DNA of 64,000 nucleotides from an uncultured Flavobacteriaceae bacterium. Lineage in GTDB: Bacteria; Bacteroidota; Bacteroidia; Flavobacteriales; Flavobacteriaceae. Below the pieces are notes generated by a model, which made no database searches, was not told the origin of the DNA, and saw nothing but the letters and a program-made list of their open reading frames with translations. The stretch spans positions 1 through 64,000 of the forward strand of contig CANLWN010000008.1 of the NCBI GenBank assembly GCA_947494825.1. The letters run 5' to 3'. Below are positions 26,352 through 34,770 of the stretch, one piece after another (the stretch's first letter is position 1; each line of letters begins with the position of its first letter). The translations under genes and the position numbers were made by a program.

Positions 26352-26891
26352 TCATTTTTCCATTAAAATTTTTAAACTTTGTAAACCCTCCTCGAAATCC
26401 TTGCCTACCGCTTTATCCATATTCATAAAGAGCATCATAATGCTCACAGGGAACTTGTTTTTGCCCGAAAAGCCCCAGGTTACCTTGGTTTTGCCATCGG
26501 AAACCTCATCTACCTCCATATAGCAGTCAGAAGTTGATTTCCAGGGTTTAAGGAAGCGCAGTTCTCCTTCTACTCGCTTGCCATCCACAATTTTGGTGAT
26601 TTCCTGTTCCCCTTCGCCAACGTCCTTGTTGCCGTTCCAATAGCTTACGGCTCCAACCTCCCCATCGGTACCCGTGAACTTTTTCTCCATGTTGGGATCT
26701 TTCTTTTCCCAAGGGGACCATTGTTGTTGGTTCTTTAGATACTTCAAATACTCAAAAACCACAGCTTTAGGTCTTGCAATTTCAATAGTTCTAAAAACGT
26801 CGTACGTTTTCGGGGCTATCATGGCGAGTATGAACACCAGCACCGCGATACCCGCTACAATGTAAAGCAATATCATCATTTTGTTTATCAA
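26352..26891 (-). CDS. SRPBCC (START/Bet v 1 fold) family protein, membrane-anchored
   Basis: A 179-residue protein with one N-terminal membrane segment (about residues 5-25) followed by a polyketide-cyclase/SRPBCC domain: YDVFRTIEIARPKAVVFEYLKYLKNQQQWSPWEKKDPNMEKKFTG type opening and VTWGFSGKNKFPVS. These domains bind hydrophobic ligands; none can be assigned. It is co-transcribed with the VOC gene. Confidence 0.85.
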   Translation of the reverse strand: MINKMMILLYIVAGIAVLVFILAMIAPKTYDVFRTIEIARPKAVVFEYLKYLKNQQQWSPWEKKDPNMEKKFTGTDGEVGAVSYWNGNKDVGEGEQEITKIVDGKRVEGELRFLKPWKSTSDCYMEVDEVSDGKTKVTWGFSGKNKFPVSIMMLFMNMDKAVGKDFEEGLQSLKILMEK

Positions 26892-26924
26892 TTAGTTAGT
26901 TGTCCTTTAAAAGTAAAAAAAAAA

Positions 26925-27581
26925 TCACCCATCTTCATGATATCTCGCCAAAATGTCGTCTATGCTCTTTATGGATTTTTGGATCCAATCCAGTTGTTTT
27001 TCTAATTTTTCGGTTTCCGTCAACTGCCAATCGATGGTACTTTTTCTCAATTGTTGGGTGAGGGCATGCAATATAATGGCCGCGGACACAGAGATATTGA
27101 GGCTTTCGGTAAAACCCACCATAGGAATCTTTATAAAACCATCCGCGCGTTGCATGACCGTTTCACTAAGCCCCTCTTTTTCGGTGCCAAAGAACAAGGC
27201 AATCTTATCCGTTATGGTAAAATCGTCCAACAAGCAAGTTGCCTTGTGTGGGCTTGTGGCTATAATTTGATAACCCTGGCCGGCCAAATGGGCGATACAT
27301 TCCCCAGCATTCGGGTACCGATGTACATCTACCCACTGTTGGGCCCCCATGGCAATATTTTTATCGAGACGCTTTCCAAACCTGTTCTCTATAAGATGGG
27401 CCTCCTGAATACCAAAGACCTCGCAACTTCGTATTACCGCACTGGCATTGTGTAACTGAAACACATCTTCCACTGCCACCGTAATATACTTGGTACGCTC
27501 CTGGAGCACCTCCAGAAAACGCTGCTTTCGTTCCGGAGTAACAAATGTTTCTAGATAGGATAAGAGTTTAGCATCGATCAT
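26925..27581 (-). CDS. trmH: TrmH-family tRNA/rRNA 2'-O-methyltransferase
   Basis: A 218-residue SPOUT methyltransferase. The front half shows HNASAVIRSCEVFGIQEAHLIE, and the SAM-binding knot is FFGTEKEGLSETVMQRADGFIKIPMVGFTESLNISVSAAIILHAL. This order and size fit TrmH, which makes Gm18 in tRNA. The assignment to tRNA rather than rRNA is by similarity. It is divergent from the sirtuin gene with a 56-base spacer. Confidence 0.87.
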   Translation of the reverse strand: MIDAKLLSYLETFVTPERKQRFLEVLQERTKYITVAVEDVFQLHNASAVIRSCEVFGIQEAHLIENRFGKRLDKNIAMGAQQWVDVHRYPNAGECIAHLAGQGYQIIATSPHKATCLLDDFTITDKIALFFGTEKEGLSETVMQRADGFIKIPMVGFTESLNISVSAAIILHALTQQLRKSTIDWQLTETEKLEKQLDWIQKSIKSIDDILARYHEDG

Positions 27582-27637
27582 AAACCGAATATAATAAAAA
27601 AGGAAAATGTATCTTTAATAGCTTTTTATAAAGGGTG

Positions 27638-28333
27638 ATGGATCAAAAAATAGTAGTATTGACCGGCGCGGGGGTAAGCGCCGAAAGTGGGCTAAAGACC
27701 TTTCGCGATGCAAATGGGCTCTGGGAGGGCCATGATGTTATGGAAGTGGCATCCCCCCAAGGATTTGCCCAAGATCCTGCCCTGGTCCTGGATTTTTACA
27801 ATCAGCGACGAAAGCAACTTAAAACGGTGAGGCCCAACAGGGCCCATGAGGCCTTGGCAGACTTGGAAAGGCACTTCCAGGTCCAGATCATTACCCAAAA
27901 TGTGGACAATTTACATGAAAGGGCTGGGAGTTCCCAGGTGCTTCATTTGCACGGAGAACTACTAAAAGTACGATGTACGCAAAACGAACGCTTAGTGCTG
28001 GATTGGGAAAACGACCTGCTTTTGGGCGACCTTAGCGAAAATGGGGCCCAGTTGCGACCGCATATTGTCTGGTTCGGTGAGGCGGTACCTCTGCTTGAAA
28101 AGGCCATGGAAATCACCTACACCGCGGATATCCTGATCATCATCGGAACATCCATGCAAGTGTATCCCGCAGCCAGTCTGATCAATTTTATAAGACCCGG
28201 AACGCCTATTTATTTTATAGACCCCAGACCCAGTATCGCGGCTTCCAATTATACCAATTTGACCATCATTGAAAAAACCGCCGCCACCGGGGTCCCTATT
28301 CTGGTTGCCGACCTAATTGATACAAGGCCCTAG
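27638..28333 (+). CDS. cobB: NAD-dependent protein deacylase, sirtuin class III (CobB-like)
   Basis: A 231-residue sirtuin. The NAD-binding GAGVSAESGLKTFRD motif, the catalytic QNVDNLHERAGSSQVLHLHGEL region and GTSMQVYPAA are intact. The FYNQRR motif supplies the Tyr-x-x-Arg pair that in class III sirtuins prefers succinyl and malonyl lysine. The zinc site is absent: only one Cys remains (VRCTQNE), as in several Bacteroidota sirtuins. ATG 27638 is used; a GTG sits one codon before. The last 38 bases overlap the convergent haem-binding gene. Confidence 0.92.
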   Translation: MDQKIVVLTGAGVSAESGLKTFRDANGLWEGHDVMEVASPQGFAQDPALVLDFYNQRRKQLKTVRPNRAHEALADLERHFQVQIITQNVDNLHERAGSSQVLHLHGELLKVRCTQNERLVLDWENDLLLGDLSENGAQLRPHIVWFGEAVPLLEKAMEITYTADILIIIGTSMQVYPAASLINFIRPGTPIYFIDPRPSIAASNYTNLTIIEKTAATGVPILVADLIDTRP

Positions 28334-28769
28334 TCTTCTTGGCCCAGTCTGCCACCTCCTTCCGCTGCTGCTCACTTAGCCTTGCCTCGGCATGTGTCCA
28401 GGTATATTCTTTCAAGGGCATTTCCCTTTCGGTAATCATCTCCACCAACTCTTCCAATTTATGGTCTTTTTTCTTAGGGTTATAGGCGTCCCAATCAGAA
28501 AAATTAAGGTGTCCTTTACCATGCTCCACATGGTCTGCAAGCCAGTAGGAAACCGGAGCAATATTGTTGTACCAGGGATATACGGTATTGTTGCTATGGC
28601 AATCGTAGCAAGTTTCCTGTAAGATGGCCTTGACCTGTGGGGGCGGATTGGTCTCCTTTAGAAATGCTACCGTATGTTCTCCTTCCTGGATATTCTTTTC
28701 GGGGCGGTAAAACTGCATCCCGATCAAGATGACCAGTAATCCCACTGCTATTTTTTTTAGTACTTTCAT
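28296..28769 (-). CDS. Haem-binding domain (cytochrome c-like) protein
   Basis: A 157-residue protein anchored or exported by one N-terminal hydrophobic segment (about residues 5-20). It carries a single CxxCH haem c attachment site (CYDCHSNNTVYPWYN), and the following text (PVSYWLADHVEHGKGHLNFSDW) matches the Haem_bd family of Bacteroidota. REMPLKEYTWTHAEARLSEQQR at the end holds the candidate Met ligand. It probably takes part in periplasmic electron transfer or haem sensing. The 3' end overlaps the sirtuin gene by 38 bases, tail to tail. Confidence 0.9.
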   Translation of the reverse strand: MKVLKKIAVGLLVILIGMQFYRPEKNIQEGEHTVAFLKETNPPPQVKAILQETCYDCHSNNTVYPWYNNIAPVSYWLADHVEHGKGHLNFSDWDAYNPKKKDHKLEELVEMITEREMPLKEYTWTHAEARLSEQQRKEVADWAKKTRALYQLGRQPE

Positions 28770-28802
28770 GCTGCTAACTTTATTGGCTAAAAATACACTT
28801 TT

Positions 28803-29366
28803 GTGACCAAAACAGAACTATACGATGCCCTGGATTATGTGAACTCCTCTCGTCAAAAAAGGATGGAAATGGCCAACTTGGTACGCAACGAGCCAAAGCT
28901 GCTCCTGCCTCTGATCGAAATTGTAATGGAGGCAGATAATCCCCTTTCCGTCAAGGCTGCTTGGGTCATGGAATTTACGGTCAAACAAGATCTGTCCCTG
29001 ATTTTTCCCCTCTTGGACAAATTTACCGCAGGCATAGGCTCCCTGCATTTGGATTCCGCAGTCCGACCCATGGCCAAAATATGCGAATATCTCATTTTGG
29101 CCTATTTTTCAAAAAAACCAAACGAGGTCCGGAAGGTACTCGAAGAGCATCATCTGGAAGCCATTGCCACGGCATGCTTTGATTGGCTTATCGGGGACTA
29201 CAAAGTGGCTGCAAAAGCCTATTCCATGACTTCCCTATATCTGCTCGGCAAAAAATTTAAATGGATACATCCAGAACTACGGCTGGTACTGGAACGGCAT
29301 TATGCCACATCTAGTGCAGCTTACAAAGCGCGCGCCAGGCATACCCTGGCAAAACTCAACAATTAA
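28803..29366 (+). CDS. HEAT-like helical repeat protein upstream of purB
   Basis: A 187-residue soluble, all-helical protein with repeated paired helices (LLLPLIEIVMEADNPLSVKAAWVMEF, LIFPLLDKFTAG, AVRPMAKICEYLIL), resembling HEAT or armadillo repeats. The frame begins with GTG at 28803; the first in-frame ATG is at 28863 and would remove a helix. The gene lies 81 bases before purB on the same strand. I recall similar proteins beside adenylosuccinate lyase genes in related genomes, but the function is unknown. Confidence 0.75.
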   Translation: MTKTELYDALDYVNSSRQKRMEMANLVRNEPKLLLPLIEIVMEADNPLSVKAAWVMEFTVKQDLSLIFPLLDKFTAGIGSLHLDSAVRPMAKICEYLILAYFSKKPNEVRKVLEEHHLEAIATACFDWLIGDYKVAAKAYSMTSLYLLGKKFKWIHPELRLVLERHYATSSAAYKARARHTLAKLNN

Positions 29367-29411
29367 AGGAACATATGCTTTCCAAACCTTTTAAACTCCT
29401 TAACTTATAGC

Positions 29412-29419
29412 TATCTTTG
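29412..29419 (+). promoter_or_regulatory. -7 promoter box for purB
   Basis: TATCTTTG stands 29 bases before the purB ATG at 29448, so purB has its own start point in addition to any read-through from the HEAT-like gene. Confidence 0.45.
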
Positions 29420-29447
29420 GCCCTTTCCATAAAGTAAAGCTTAGGTG

Positions 29448-30791
29448 ATGTTATTGAACGAATTAAGTGCCGTATCCCCCATTGACGGACGTTATAGAAG
29501 TAAGACCGCTTCCTTGGCGCCATTTTTTTCCGAAGAGGCCCTTATCAAATACAGGGTACGGGTAGAGATTGAATATTTTATCGCACTATGCGAAATTCCC
29601 TTGCCTCAGCTCGCGGCTTTTGACACCAAAATCTTCAAGGACTTAAGAAACATCTACCTGAACTTCGGTTCGGAAGACGCGCAGGCCATTAAGGATATAG
29701 AAAAGATCACCAACCATGACGTTAAAGCGGTAGAATATTTTATTAAGAAAAAATTCGATGGCCTAAAATTGGACTCCTTCAAGGAATTTATCCATTTTGG
29801 CCTTACCTCTCAGGACATCAATAATACCGCTATTCCGCTCTCTCTTAAAGAAGCCATGAACGAGGTATACGTGCCGCAATATTTGGAGGTGCTCCACAGA
29901 TTGCAGGAACTGGCATTGGAGTGGGCTTCCGTTCCCATGTTGGCCAGAACGCACGGGCAACCGGCCTCCCCTACCCGTCTGGGAAAGGAAATCGATGTTT
30001 TTGTGGTACGCTTAAAAGAACAGTTCAATTTGTTGAACGATATTCCCAGCGCCTCTAAATTTGGTGGGGCAACCGGCAACTACAACGCACATCAAGTAGC
30101 ATATCCCGATGTGGATTGGAGAGCGTTCGGGGAACAATTTGTACAGGAAAAATTGGGACTCTACCATTCCTTCCCTACCACACAGATAGAGCATTACGAT
30201 CATATGGCAGCGCTCTTCGATACCTTAAAAAGAATCAATACCATTCTGCTTGATCTGGACAGGGACGTATGGACTTATGTATCCATGGACTACTTTAAGC
30301 AAAAAATAAAAAAGGGCGAGGTAGGGTCTTCCGCCATGCCGCATAAGGTGAATCCGATCGACTTTGAAAATTCGGAAGGGAATCTGGGCATGGCCAATGC
30401 CATTTTTGAACATCTATCGGCAAAACTGCCCGTTTCCCGTCTTCAGCGGGATCTCACGGATAGCACCGTGCTCAGAAATATAGGTGTCCCCCTGGCCCAT
30501 ACCCTTATTGCTTTTCAGTCTACCGTAAAAGGACTGAACAAATTGGTGCTGAACGCGGAGAAGTTTGCCGAAGACCTTGAAAACAATTGGGCCGTTGTGG
30601 CAGAGGCTATTCAGACCATTCTGAGACGCGAAGCCTACCCCGATCCGTATGAGGCCTTAAAAGGATTGACCCGTACCAATGAAAAAATTACGCGCAAAGC
30701 CCTTTCTGATTTCATAGACACCTTACAAGTTTCCGATGCGGTCAAAAAAGAACTAAAAGGAATTAGCCCCCATAACTATACCGGCGTGTAA
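29448..30791 (+). CDS. purB: Adenylosuccinate lyase
   Basis: A 447-residue enzyme acting twice in purine synthesis: it releases fumarate from SAICAR and from adenylosuccinate. The N-terminal SAVSPIDGRYRSK, the TSQDINNTA and ARTHGQPASPTRLGKE segments and the fumarase/lyase signature GSSAMPHKVNPIDFEN are all intact. I use ATG 29448; a GTG precedes it by one codon. The gene is followed by a 52-base convergent spacer to the MscS gene. Confidence 0.96.
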   Translation: MLLNELSAVSPIDGRYRSKTASLAPFFSEEALIKYRVRVEIEYFIALCEIPLPQLAAFDTKIFKDLRNIYLNFGSEDAQAIKDIEKITNHDVKAVEYFIKKKFDGLKLDSFKEFIHFGLTSQDINNTAIPLSLKEAMNEVYVPQYLEVLHRLQELALEWASVPMLARTHGQPASPTRLGKEIDVFVVRLKEQFNLLNDIPSASKFGGATGNYNAHQVAYPDVDWRAFGEQFVQEKLGLYHSFPTTQIEHYDHMAALFDTLKRINTILLDLDRDVWTYVSMDYFKQKIKKGEVGSSAMPHKVNPIDFENSEGNLGMANAIFEHLSAKLPVSRLQRDLTDSTVLRNIGVPLAHTLIAFQSTVKGLNKLVLNAEKFAEDLENNWAVVAEAIQTILRREAYPDPYEALKGLTRTNEKITRKALSDFIDTLQVSDAVKKELKGISPHNYTGV

Positions 30792-30843
30792 TTCAGTGTT
30801 TCCAAGGGAACAGAGATCCTAGCTAGTCCCATAATAGTATCCC

Positions 30844-31659
30844 CTACCCTTGCTTCTGTATCTCTACCTGATGTGGGAATGGTATTTCAATACCGGCCTT
30901 ATCCAATGCCAACTTGCAATTTTCCAAGGTGCCAAAATACACATCCCAATAGTCCTCTGGCCTACAAAAGGGACGTACAGCAAAATTTACGGAACTGTCT
31001 GCCAATTCGGATACGTTAACGGAAGGAGGTGGGTCCTGCAATACCTTGGGGTTGGAGGTCAATACCGCTAAGAGCACCTCCTTCGCATTTTTGATATCCT
31101 CCCCATAACCAATGCCTATGGTGGTGTCTACGCGCATTGTTCCCTCCGCGGTATAGTTGATGATATTGCCATTGGCCATGGCGCCGTTGGGTACAATGGC
31201 CAGTTTGTTTTCCGGGGTGATCAATTTTGTGGTGAAAATCTCTATTTCCTTTACCGCACCCAAAACACCTTGCGCCTCGATCAGATCCCCAATTTTATAG
31301 GGCCTAAAAATCATGAGCAGTACCCCTCCCGCAAAGTTGGAAAGTGAACCTTGTAAGGCGAAGCCAATGGCCAAGCCAGCAGCCGCTATCACGGCAGCAA
31401 AGGTGGTTACATCTACCCCCAGTCTTGAAATGACAACAATAATCAGGAACACCTTTAAGGCCCATGAAATCAGATTTAATAGAAATCGTTGCAAGGACTC
31501 TTCGTACTTGCTTTTGGACATTACTTTTCTAGTGGCCCCGGTAATTCTTTTGATTACCCAGGAACCAATGATGTAGATGAGAATTGCCGTGATTAATTTT
31601 GGCCCGAATTCCTTGGCCAGTTCAATGCCGTAGTTGAACCATTCTTGTGCTTTTTCCAT
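30844..31659 (-). CDS. Small-conductance mechanosensitive channel (MscS family)
   Basis: A 271-residue inner-membrane channel. It has three membrane segments, with the pore-lining third helix FAAVIAAAGLAIGFALQGSLSNFAGGVLLMIFRPYKIGDLIEAQGVLGAV showing the Gly/Ala packing pattern of MscS. The cytoplasmic beta and alpha/beta domains follow (NKLAIVPNGAMANGNIINYTAEGTMRVDTTIGIGYGED). It opens at high membrane tension to release solutes in osmotic downshock. Single-gene unit. Confidence 0.93.
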   Translation of the reverse strand: MEKAQEWFNYGIELAKEFGPKLITAILIYIIGSWVIKRITGATRKVMSKSKYEESLQRFLLNLISWALKVFLIIVVISRLGVDVTTFAAVIAAAGLAIGFALQGSLSNFAGGVLLMIFRPYKIGDLIEAQGVLGAVKEIEIFTTKLITPENKLAIVPNGAMANGNIINYTAEGTMRVDTTIGIGYGEDIKNAKEVLLAVLTSNPKVLQDPPPSVNVSELADSSVNFAVRPFCRPEDYWDVYFGTLENCKLALDKAGIEIPFPHQVEIQKQG

Positions 31660-31755
31660 AGTTGTGTAGTGTCAGTGTTAATTTGCGAAACAAGATAAGG
31701 ATTCGCCTTCAAAAAAAGAACCCTTTGCCTCCGGTGTTACCTACGGGCAACAAAA

Positions 31756-31785
31756 AGCCCGTTTTAGATTGCTCTAAAACGGGCT
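31756..31785 (-). terminator. Intrinsic terminator of the sigma/DUF4252 operon
   Basis: A perfect 13-bp stem (AGCCCGTTTTAGA / TCTAAAACGGGCT) with a four-base loop is followed on the minus strand by a T run (plus-strand AAAAA at 31752-31756). It lies 25 bases past the last DUF4252 gene. Confidence 0.85.
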
Positions 31786-31809
31786 GCTATTGTTAGGGAG
31801 GAACACTAC

Positions 31810-32355
31810 TTAACCTTTAAGGAATTTTCCGATTTCTCCCAATCCTTCCCCATTATAATCCGATTGTTGAAGGGCTTGGATGAGTTGTACCAAGTGTGCA
31901 GGGTTCATATCATCGCCCAGTACGCGGACCAGGGCAAAGCCCTTGTCATTGCTACTGCCGTATATGATCACTTCGTCTATAGCATCCTCATCGCCCAGAT
32001 ACTTGATCACGCCTTTGCCATAACTGGAGTTCAGTTTCATGAGCTCTACAAACTCATCGTTTTTCAGTATGGCGTTTACCTTGGCCTTTTCCACCTTGTA
32101 CTCCGCAGCATTCTGGGCTGTTTTTTTAAAGGCCAAAAGGTTCATTTTCCGAAGGGAACTCAGTGCTTTGCGTTGACCTTCGGTCAGGTCTGCCTTTTCT
32201 AAATTCAGGATACTGGTGGGGACATCCAGGGATATAAAGTTTGGATTCTCCGCGCTGTCCACATAGTATTCCTGCAAGCTTTGTGTGGAGGAGCAGGCCA
32301 TCAAAGCGACCCCGGCTACCAACACTATTGCAATTTTGCTTAACAATTTTTTCAT
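31810..32355 (-). CDS. DUF4252 lipoprotein (third DUF4252 gene of the operon)
   Basis: A 181-residue lipoprotein with lipobox LMAC (Cys21) and a DUF4252 domain (LDVPTSILNLEKADLTEGQRKAL, then EVIIYGSSNDKGFALVRVLGDDMNPAHLVQLIQAL). It differs from the two genes before it in being acylated and more divergent. The start at 32355 is preferred because the longer frame from 32388 would add a charged tail before the signal peptide and overlap the neighbour. It is the last gene of an ECF sigma operon; function unknown. Confidence 0.85.
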   Translation of the reverse strand: MKKLLSKIAIVLVAGVALMACSSTQSLQEYYVDSAENPNFISLDVPTSILNLEKADLTEGQRKALSSLRKMNLLAFKKTAQNAAEYKVEKAKVNAILKNDEFVELMKLNSSYGKGVIKYLGDEDAIDEVIIYGSSNDKGFALVRVLGDDMNPAHLVQLIQALQQSDYNGEGLGEIGKFLKG

Positions 32356-32380
32356 CTGTCTTTGTTTATAACGTTTCTCG

Positions 32381-32932
32381 TTATTCATGCTTTTTGCCCG
32401 CTTTCTTGAGGTCGCGGTGCAAGTTCATCTTATCCGTAAGCTTACCTATCTTGGTAAGGTCAATATCACCCGTTATGGAGACCAGTACGGTTTCGAACTC
32501 CCTGCCGTTATGGCCCATCTTCATTTTATCCATGCCGCTAACGAACATCAATAGTTCCTTTACATGGGTATCGTCCTTGCCATTTTTGATATAGAAGTTT
32601 ACATGGGTGTCCTCGTCCTTGACCCGCATAAGCTCTTCCATGGAGGAGGAATTTAGATATTGGTCCACCGAAGTCTTCATTTGGCCGCTGACTCCTTTGT
32701 CCTCGGTAATGAACACCCTTATCTTATCGAGTTCGCTAACCAATTGCGCCAACTCCCTTGCTTCGTGGTCATCGGCATCCTCGCCTATGGTAGTTATCAA
32801 TTCCATCATACGCTTGTTGATGATTACCGAAGCCACATGTTCCATGTCCTCGTATTTGTCGAATAGCGACTGTGAGAACCCTGCGAGGGGCATTAGGGCC
32901 AGTGCCAATAGTGTTATGATTGTTTTTTTCAT
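32381..32932 (-). CDS. DUF4252 periplasmic protein (second copy)
   Basis: A 183-residue exported protein with a signal peptide (cleaved after GFSQ, residue 21). It is a close paralogue of the next gene upstream: both share SLFDKYED after the signal, TEDKGVS/IS, the FYIK-GKD phrase and ELLMFV, showing tandem duplication. It ends in a Lys-rich tail. No lipobox, so it is likely free in the periplasm. Function unknown. Confidence 0.86.
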   Translation of the reverse strand: MKKTIITLLALALMPLAGFSQSLFDKYEDMEHVASVIINKRMMELITTIGEDADDHEARELAQLVSELDKIRVFITEDKGVSGQMKTSVDQYLNSSSMEELMRVKDEDTHVNFYIKNGKDDTHVKELLMFVSGMDKMKMGHNGREFETVLVSITGDIDLTKIGKLTDKMNLHRDLKKAGKKHE

Positions 32933-32954
32933 GATTGATGATGTTATAATTTGA

Positions 32955-33506
32955 TTATTTGTTCTTTTTACCGGCCTTGTTCAATTCTTCGGGAAGGTTC
33001 ATCTTTTTCGTAAGGGAATTGATCTTGTTCAGGTCAATATCACCCGTAAGTGAAAGAAGCACGGTTTCAAATTTTCTCCCATTGGCCTCTATATCCTTTA
33101 TTCCGGTGACGAACATCAATAGTTCACTGACATGATCGGCATCCTTACCGGTTTTAATGTAGAACTTCACATTGGCATCCTTATCCTTGATCCGCATCAA
33201 TTCTTCCAAAGATGCCGTTTTAAGGTACTTGCTTACGGAGGCCTTCATATCTGCCGAAATGCCCTTATCCTCCGTGGTAAAGACCTTTAGACTGCTTACA
33301 CTTTTGGCAATGTCCATAAAGTCTTGGGCTTCCTGATCATCCACTTCTACCTCTATCTTGCTCAATAGGTTGAACATGCTCTTGTTCACCACTACGGAGG
33401 TTACTTCATCCAGGTCCTCGTACTTGTCGAAAAGCGATTGCGAGAAACCGCTAAGGGGTAAGGCCGCAAGCATCAATAGTACAATGTATGTTTTCATCTT
33501 ATTCAT
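32955..33506 (-). CDS. DUF4252 periplasmic protein (first copy)
   Basis: A 183-residue exported protein (MNKMKTYIVLLM signal, cleaved near GFSQ). Its mature part matches the adjacent copy: SLFDKYEDLDEVTSVVVNK, TEDKGISADMKASV and FYIKTGKDADHVSELLMFVTG. I start at 33506, five bases after the anti-sigma stop; ATG 33497 is a possible alternative. The longer frame to 33548 would overlap the anti-sigma gene. Function unknown. Confidence 0.85.
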   Translation of the reverse strand: MNKMKTYIVLLMLAALPLSGFSQSLFDKYEDLDEVTSVVVNKSMFNLLSKIEVEVDDQEAQDFMDIAKSVSSLKVFTTEDKGISADMKASVSKYLKTASLEELMRIKDKDANVKFYIKTGKDADHVSELLMFVTGIKDIEANGRKFETVLLSLTGDIDLNKINSLTKKMNLPEELNKAGKKNK

Positions 33507-33510
33507 CGTT

Positions 33511-33945
33511 TTAATTTTCGTTGTAAATTTTTTGTTTTGTTTCTTCAAACTCGTTCAAGTAGGCCATTTTTTCGGTTCCTTTCCCGAAATTTTCGGCCAG
33601 AAGGCTTAACGCCTTCTTAGTTTCTTGGTAAGCAAAGGCTGCGTTTTCACGATCCAGTCTCTGTTGCTCTAAATAGCCATTACCAAAATATATGCCAGCT
33701 GATAAAACGGCGACTGCTGCAATGGAAAGCCACTTGTAGTAGTTTTTTCTAGGTTTTAGTGGAACCTGCTTGGTATACCGCTCTTCTTTGGCTTTGGAAA
33801 AATACTGAAACAACGGACTGTACTGCTTAAGATGTGTTGCTACACTTTCTTGGGAAAAATAGGCCCGTAAGGTTTCTTCCTCGGCTACCGTGGTGGTGGC
33901 TTCAAAATACTTCTCCAATAATTTTTCTATGTTATCCAATTCCAT
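33511..33945 (-). CDS. Probable membrane-bound anti-sigma factor
   Basis: A 144-residue protein with an N-terminal cytoplasmic part (ELDNIEKLLEKYFEATTTVAEEETLRAYF), one membrane segment at about residues 72-90 (WLSIAAVAVLSAGIYFG) and a short external tail. This layout and its place directly after an ECF sigma gene, overlapping it by 14 bases, make it the likely anti-sigma factor; it lacks a zinc-binding HxxxCxxC motif, and no external sensing domain is visible. The opening resembles short Bacteroidota anti-sigma-like proteins. Inference from context. Confidence 0.72.
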   Translation of the reverse strand: MELDNIEKLLEKYFEATTTVAEEETLRAYFSQESVATHLKQYSPLFQYFSKAKEERYTKQVPLKPRKNYYKWLSIAAVAVLSAGIYFGNGYLEQQRLDRENAAFAYQETKKALSLLAENFGKGTEKMAYLNEFEETKQKIYNEN

Positions 33946-34441
33946 AACTATGTTTTTGCAATAATTTTTCTCTTACCGTTTTTCTTGCCCTGGACAAGGC
34001 CACACGCACTGCGGTGGGTTTCATATCCAATAGATCGGCTATCTCGTCAAAATCGTATTCCTCCACATCCCGCAATTGCAATACCAATTTTTGTTGCTCG
34101 GGAAGATCTTCCATGATCTTTTGTACCCAATCCACACTATCTTTTGCCTCCACCTCCTTCTGTAGGGAGGTTTGTCCGTCCGCATAATTGCTATGCACCA
34201 ATTTTAAGTTTCCCGCCTGTTTCGACTTTAGTCGGTCCAGACAAAAGTTCTTGGTCATGGTCATGGCAAAGGCTTCTACATTGTTATAACTTTCTATCGC
34301 CTTACTTTTGGACCAGAGTTTCAACAAAATTTCCTGTGTGGCATCTTCAGCTTCCTCTGTGGAGACCAGCAAACGCTTTGCCAGCCTGTACAGTTTATCC
34401 TTAAAGGGCATTACCACACTTAAAAACTCCGTCTGATTCAT
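33932..34441 (-). CDS. ECF-type RNA polymerase sigma factor
   Basis: A 169-residue sigma-70 family factor with region 2 (FKDKLYRLAKRLLVSTEEAEDATQEILLKLW, NVEAFAMTMTKNFCLDRLKSK) and region 4 (LPEQQKLVLQLRDVEEYDFDEIADLLDMKPTAVRVALSRARKTV). Region 3 is missing, as in ECF factors. The start at 34441 (MNQTEFLSVV) is used; the longer frame to 34468 adds nine residues. It is divergent from the S41 peptidase gene and first in an operon with an anti-sigma and three DUF4252 genes. An ECF-like promoter lies just upstream, so it probably drives its own operon. Confidence 0.92.
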   Translation of the reverse strand: MNQTEFLSVVMPFKDKLYRLAKRLLVSTEEAEDATQEILLKLWSKSKAIESYNNVEAFAMTMTKNFCLDRLKSKQAGNLKLVHSNYADGQTSLQKEVEAKDSVDWVQKIMEDLPEQQKLVLQLRDVEEYDFDEIADLLDMKPTAVRVALSRARKTVREKLLQKHSYGIG

Positions 34442-34488
34442 TATAGGTTCGGTTGCTGTGTAAACCATTATAGGTGTTTTACAAAAGG

Positions 34489-34516
34489 AAGACGACGTAT
34501 AACGATTTTTGTTACA
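34489..34516 (-). promoter_or_regulatory. ECF-type promoter of the sigma operon
   Basis: On the minus strand TGTAAC (34511-34516) is followed after 16 bases by CGTCTT (34489-34494). The -35-like TGTAAC and -10-like CGTCT pair fits Bacteroidota ECF promoters as I know them and suggests autoregulation. Confidence 0.5.
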
Positions 34517-34770
34517 AAAAATTTTTTTTTCCTTTGATTGTAAGTATTTTAGGCCATTGTAAACTAAATTTAAACAGGTTTACGTACATTAAGTAAAGGA
34601 AAATAAGGAATTGCCCCAGCAATTATCCCATTTCTGGAATGATAATTGTTAATGCTTATCGAGTACAAAGTTAAAACTTAAAACGACTATGAAATGTGCT
34701 AGGATCCAGCCCCTGTGCATTGCGTAAAGCAATTGAGCTGTTTTCTATCAGGTTTTAAAAAAAAAACGAA
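34517..34770. other. Spacer between the sigma operon and the S41 peptidase gene
   Basis: An AT-rich 254-base stretch with the inverted repeat GTAAAC-N13-GTTTAC (34559-34583) in the region that should hold the peptidase promoter. I see no TAnnTTTG box, small frame or structured RNA in the rest. Confidence 0.5.
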
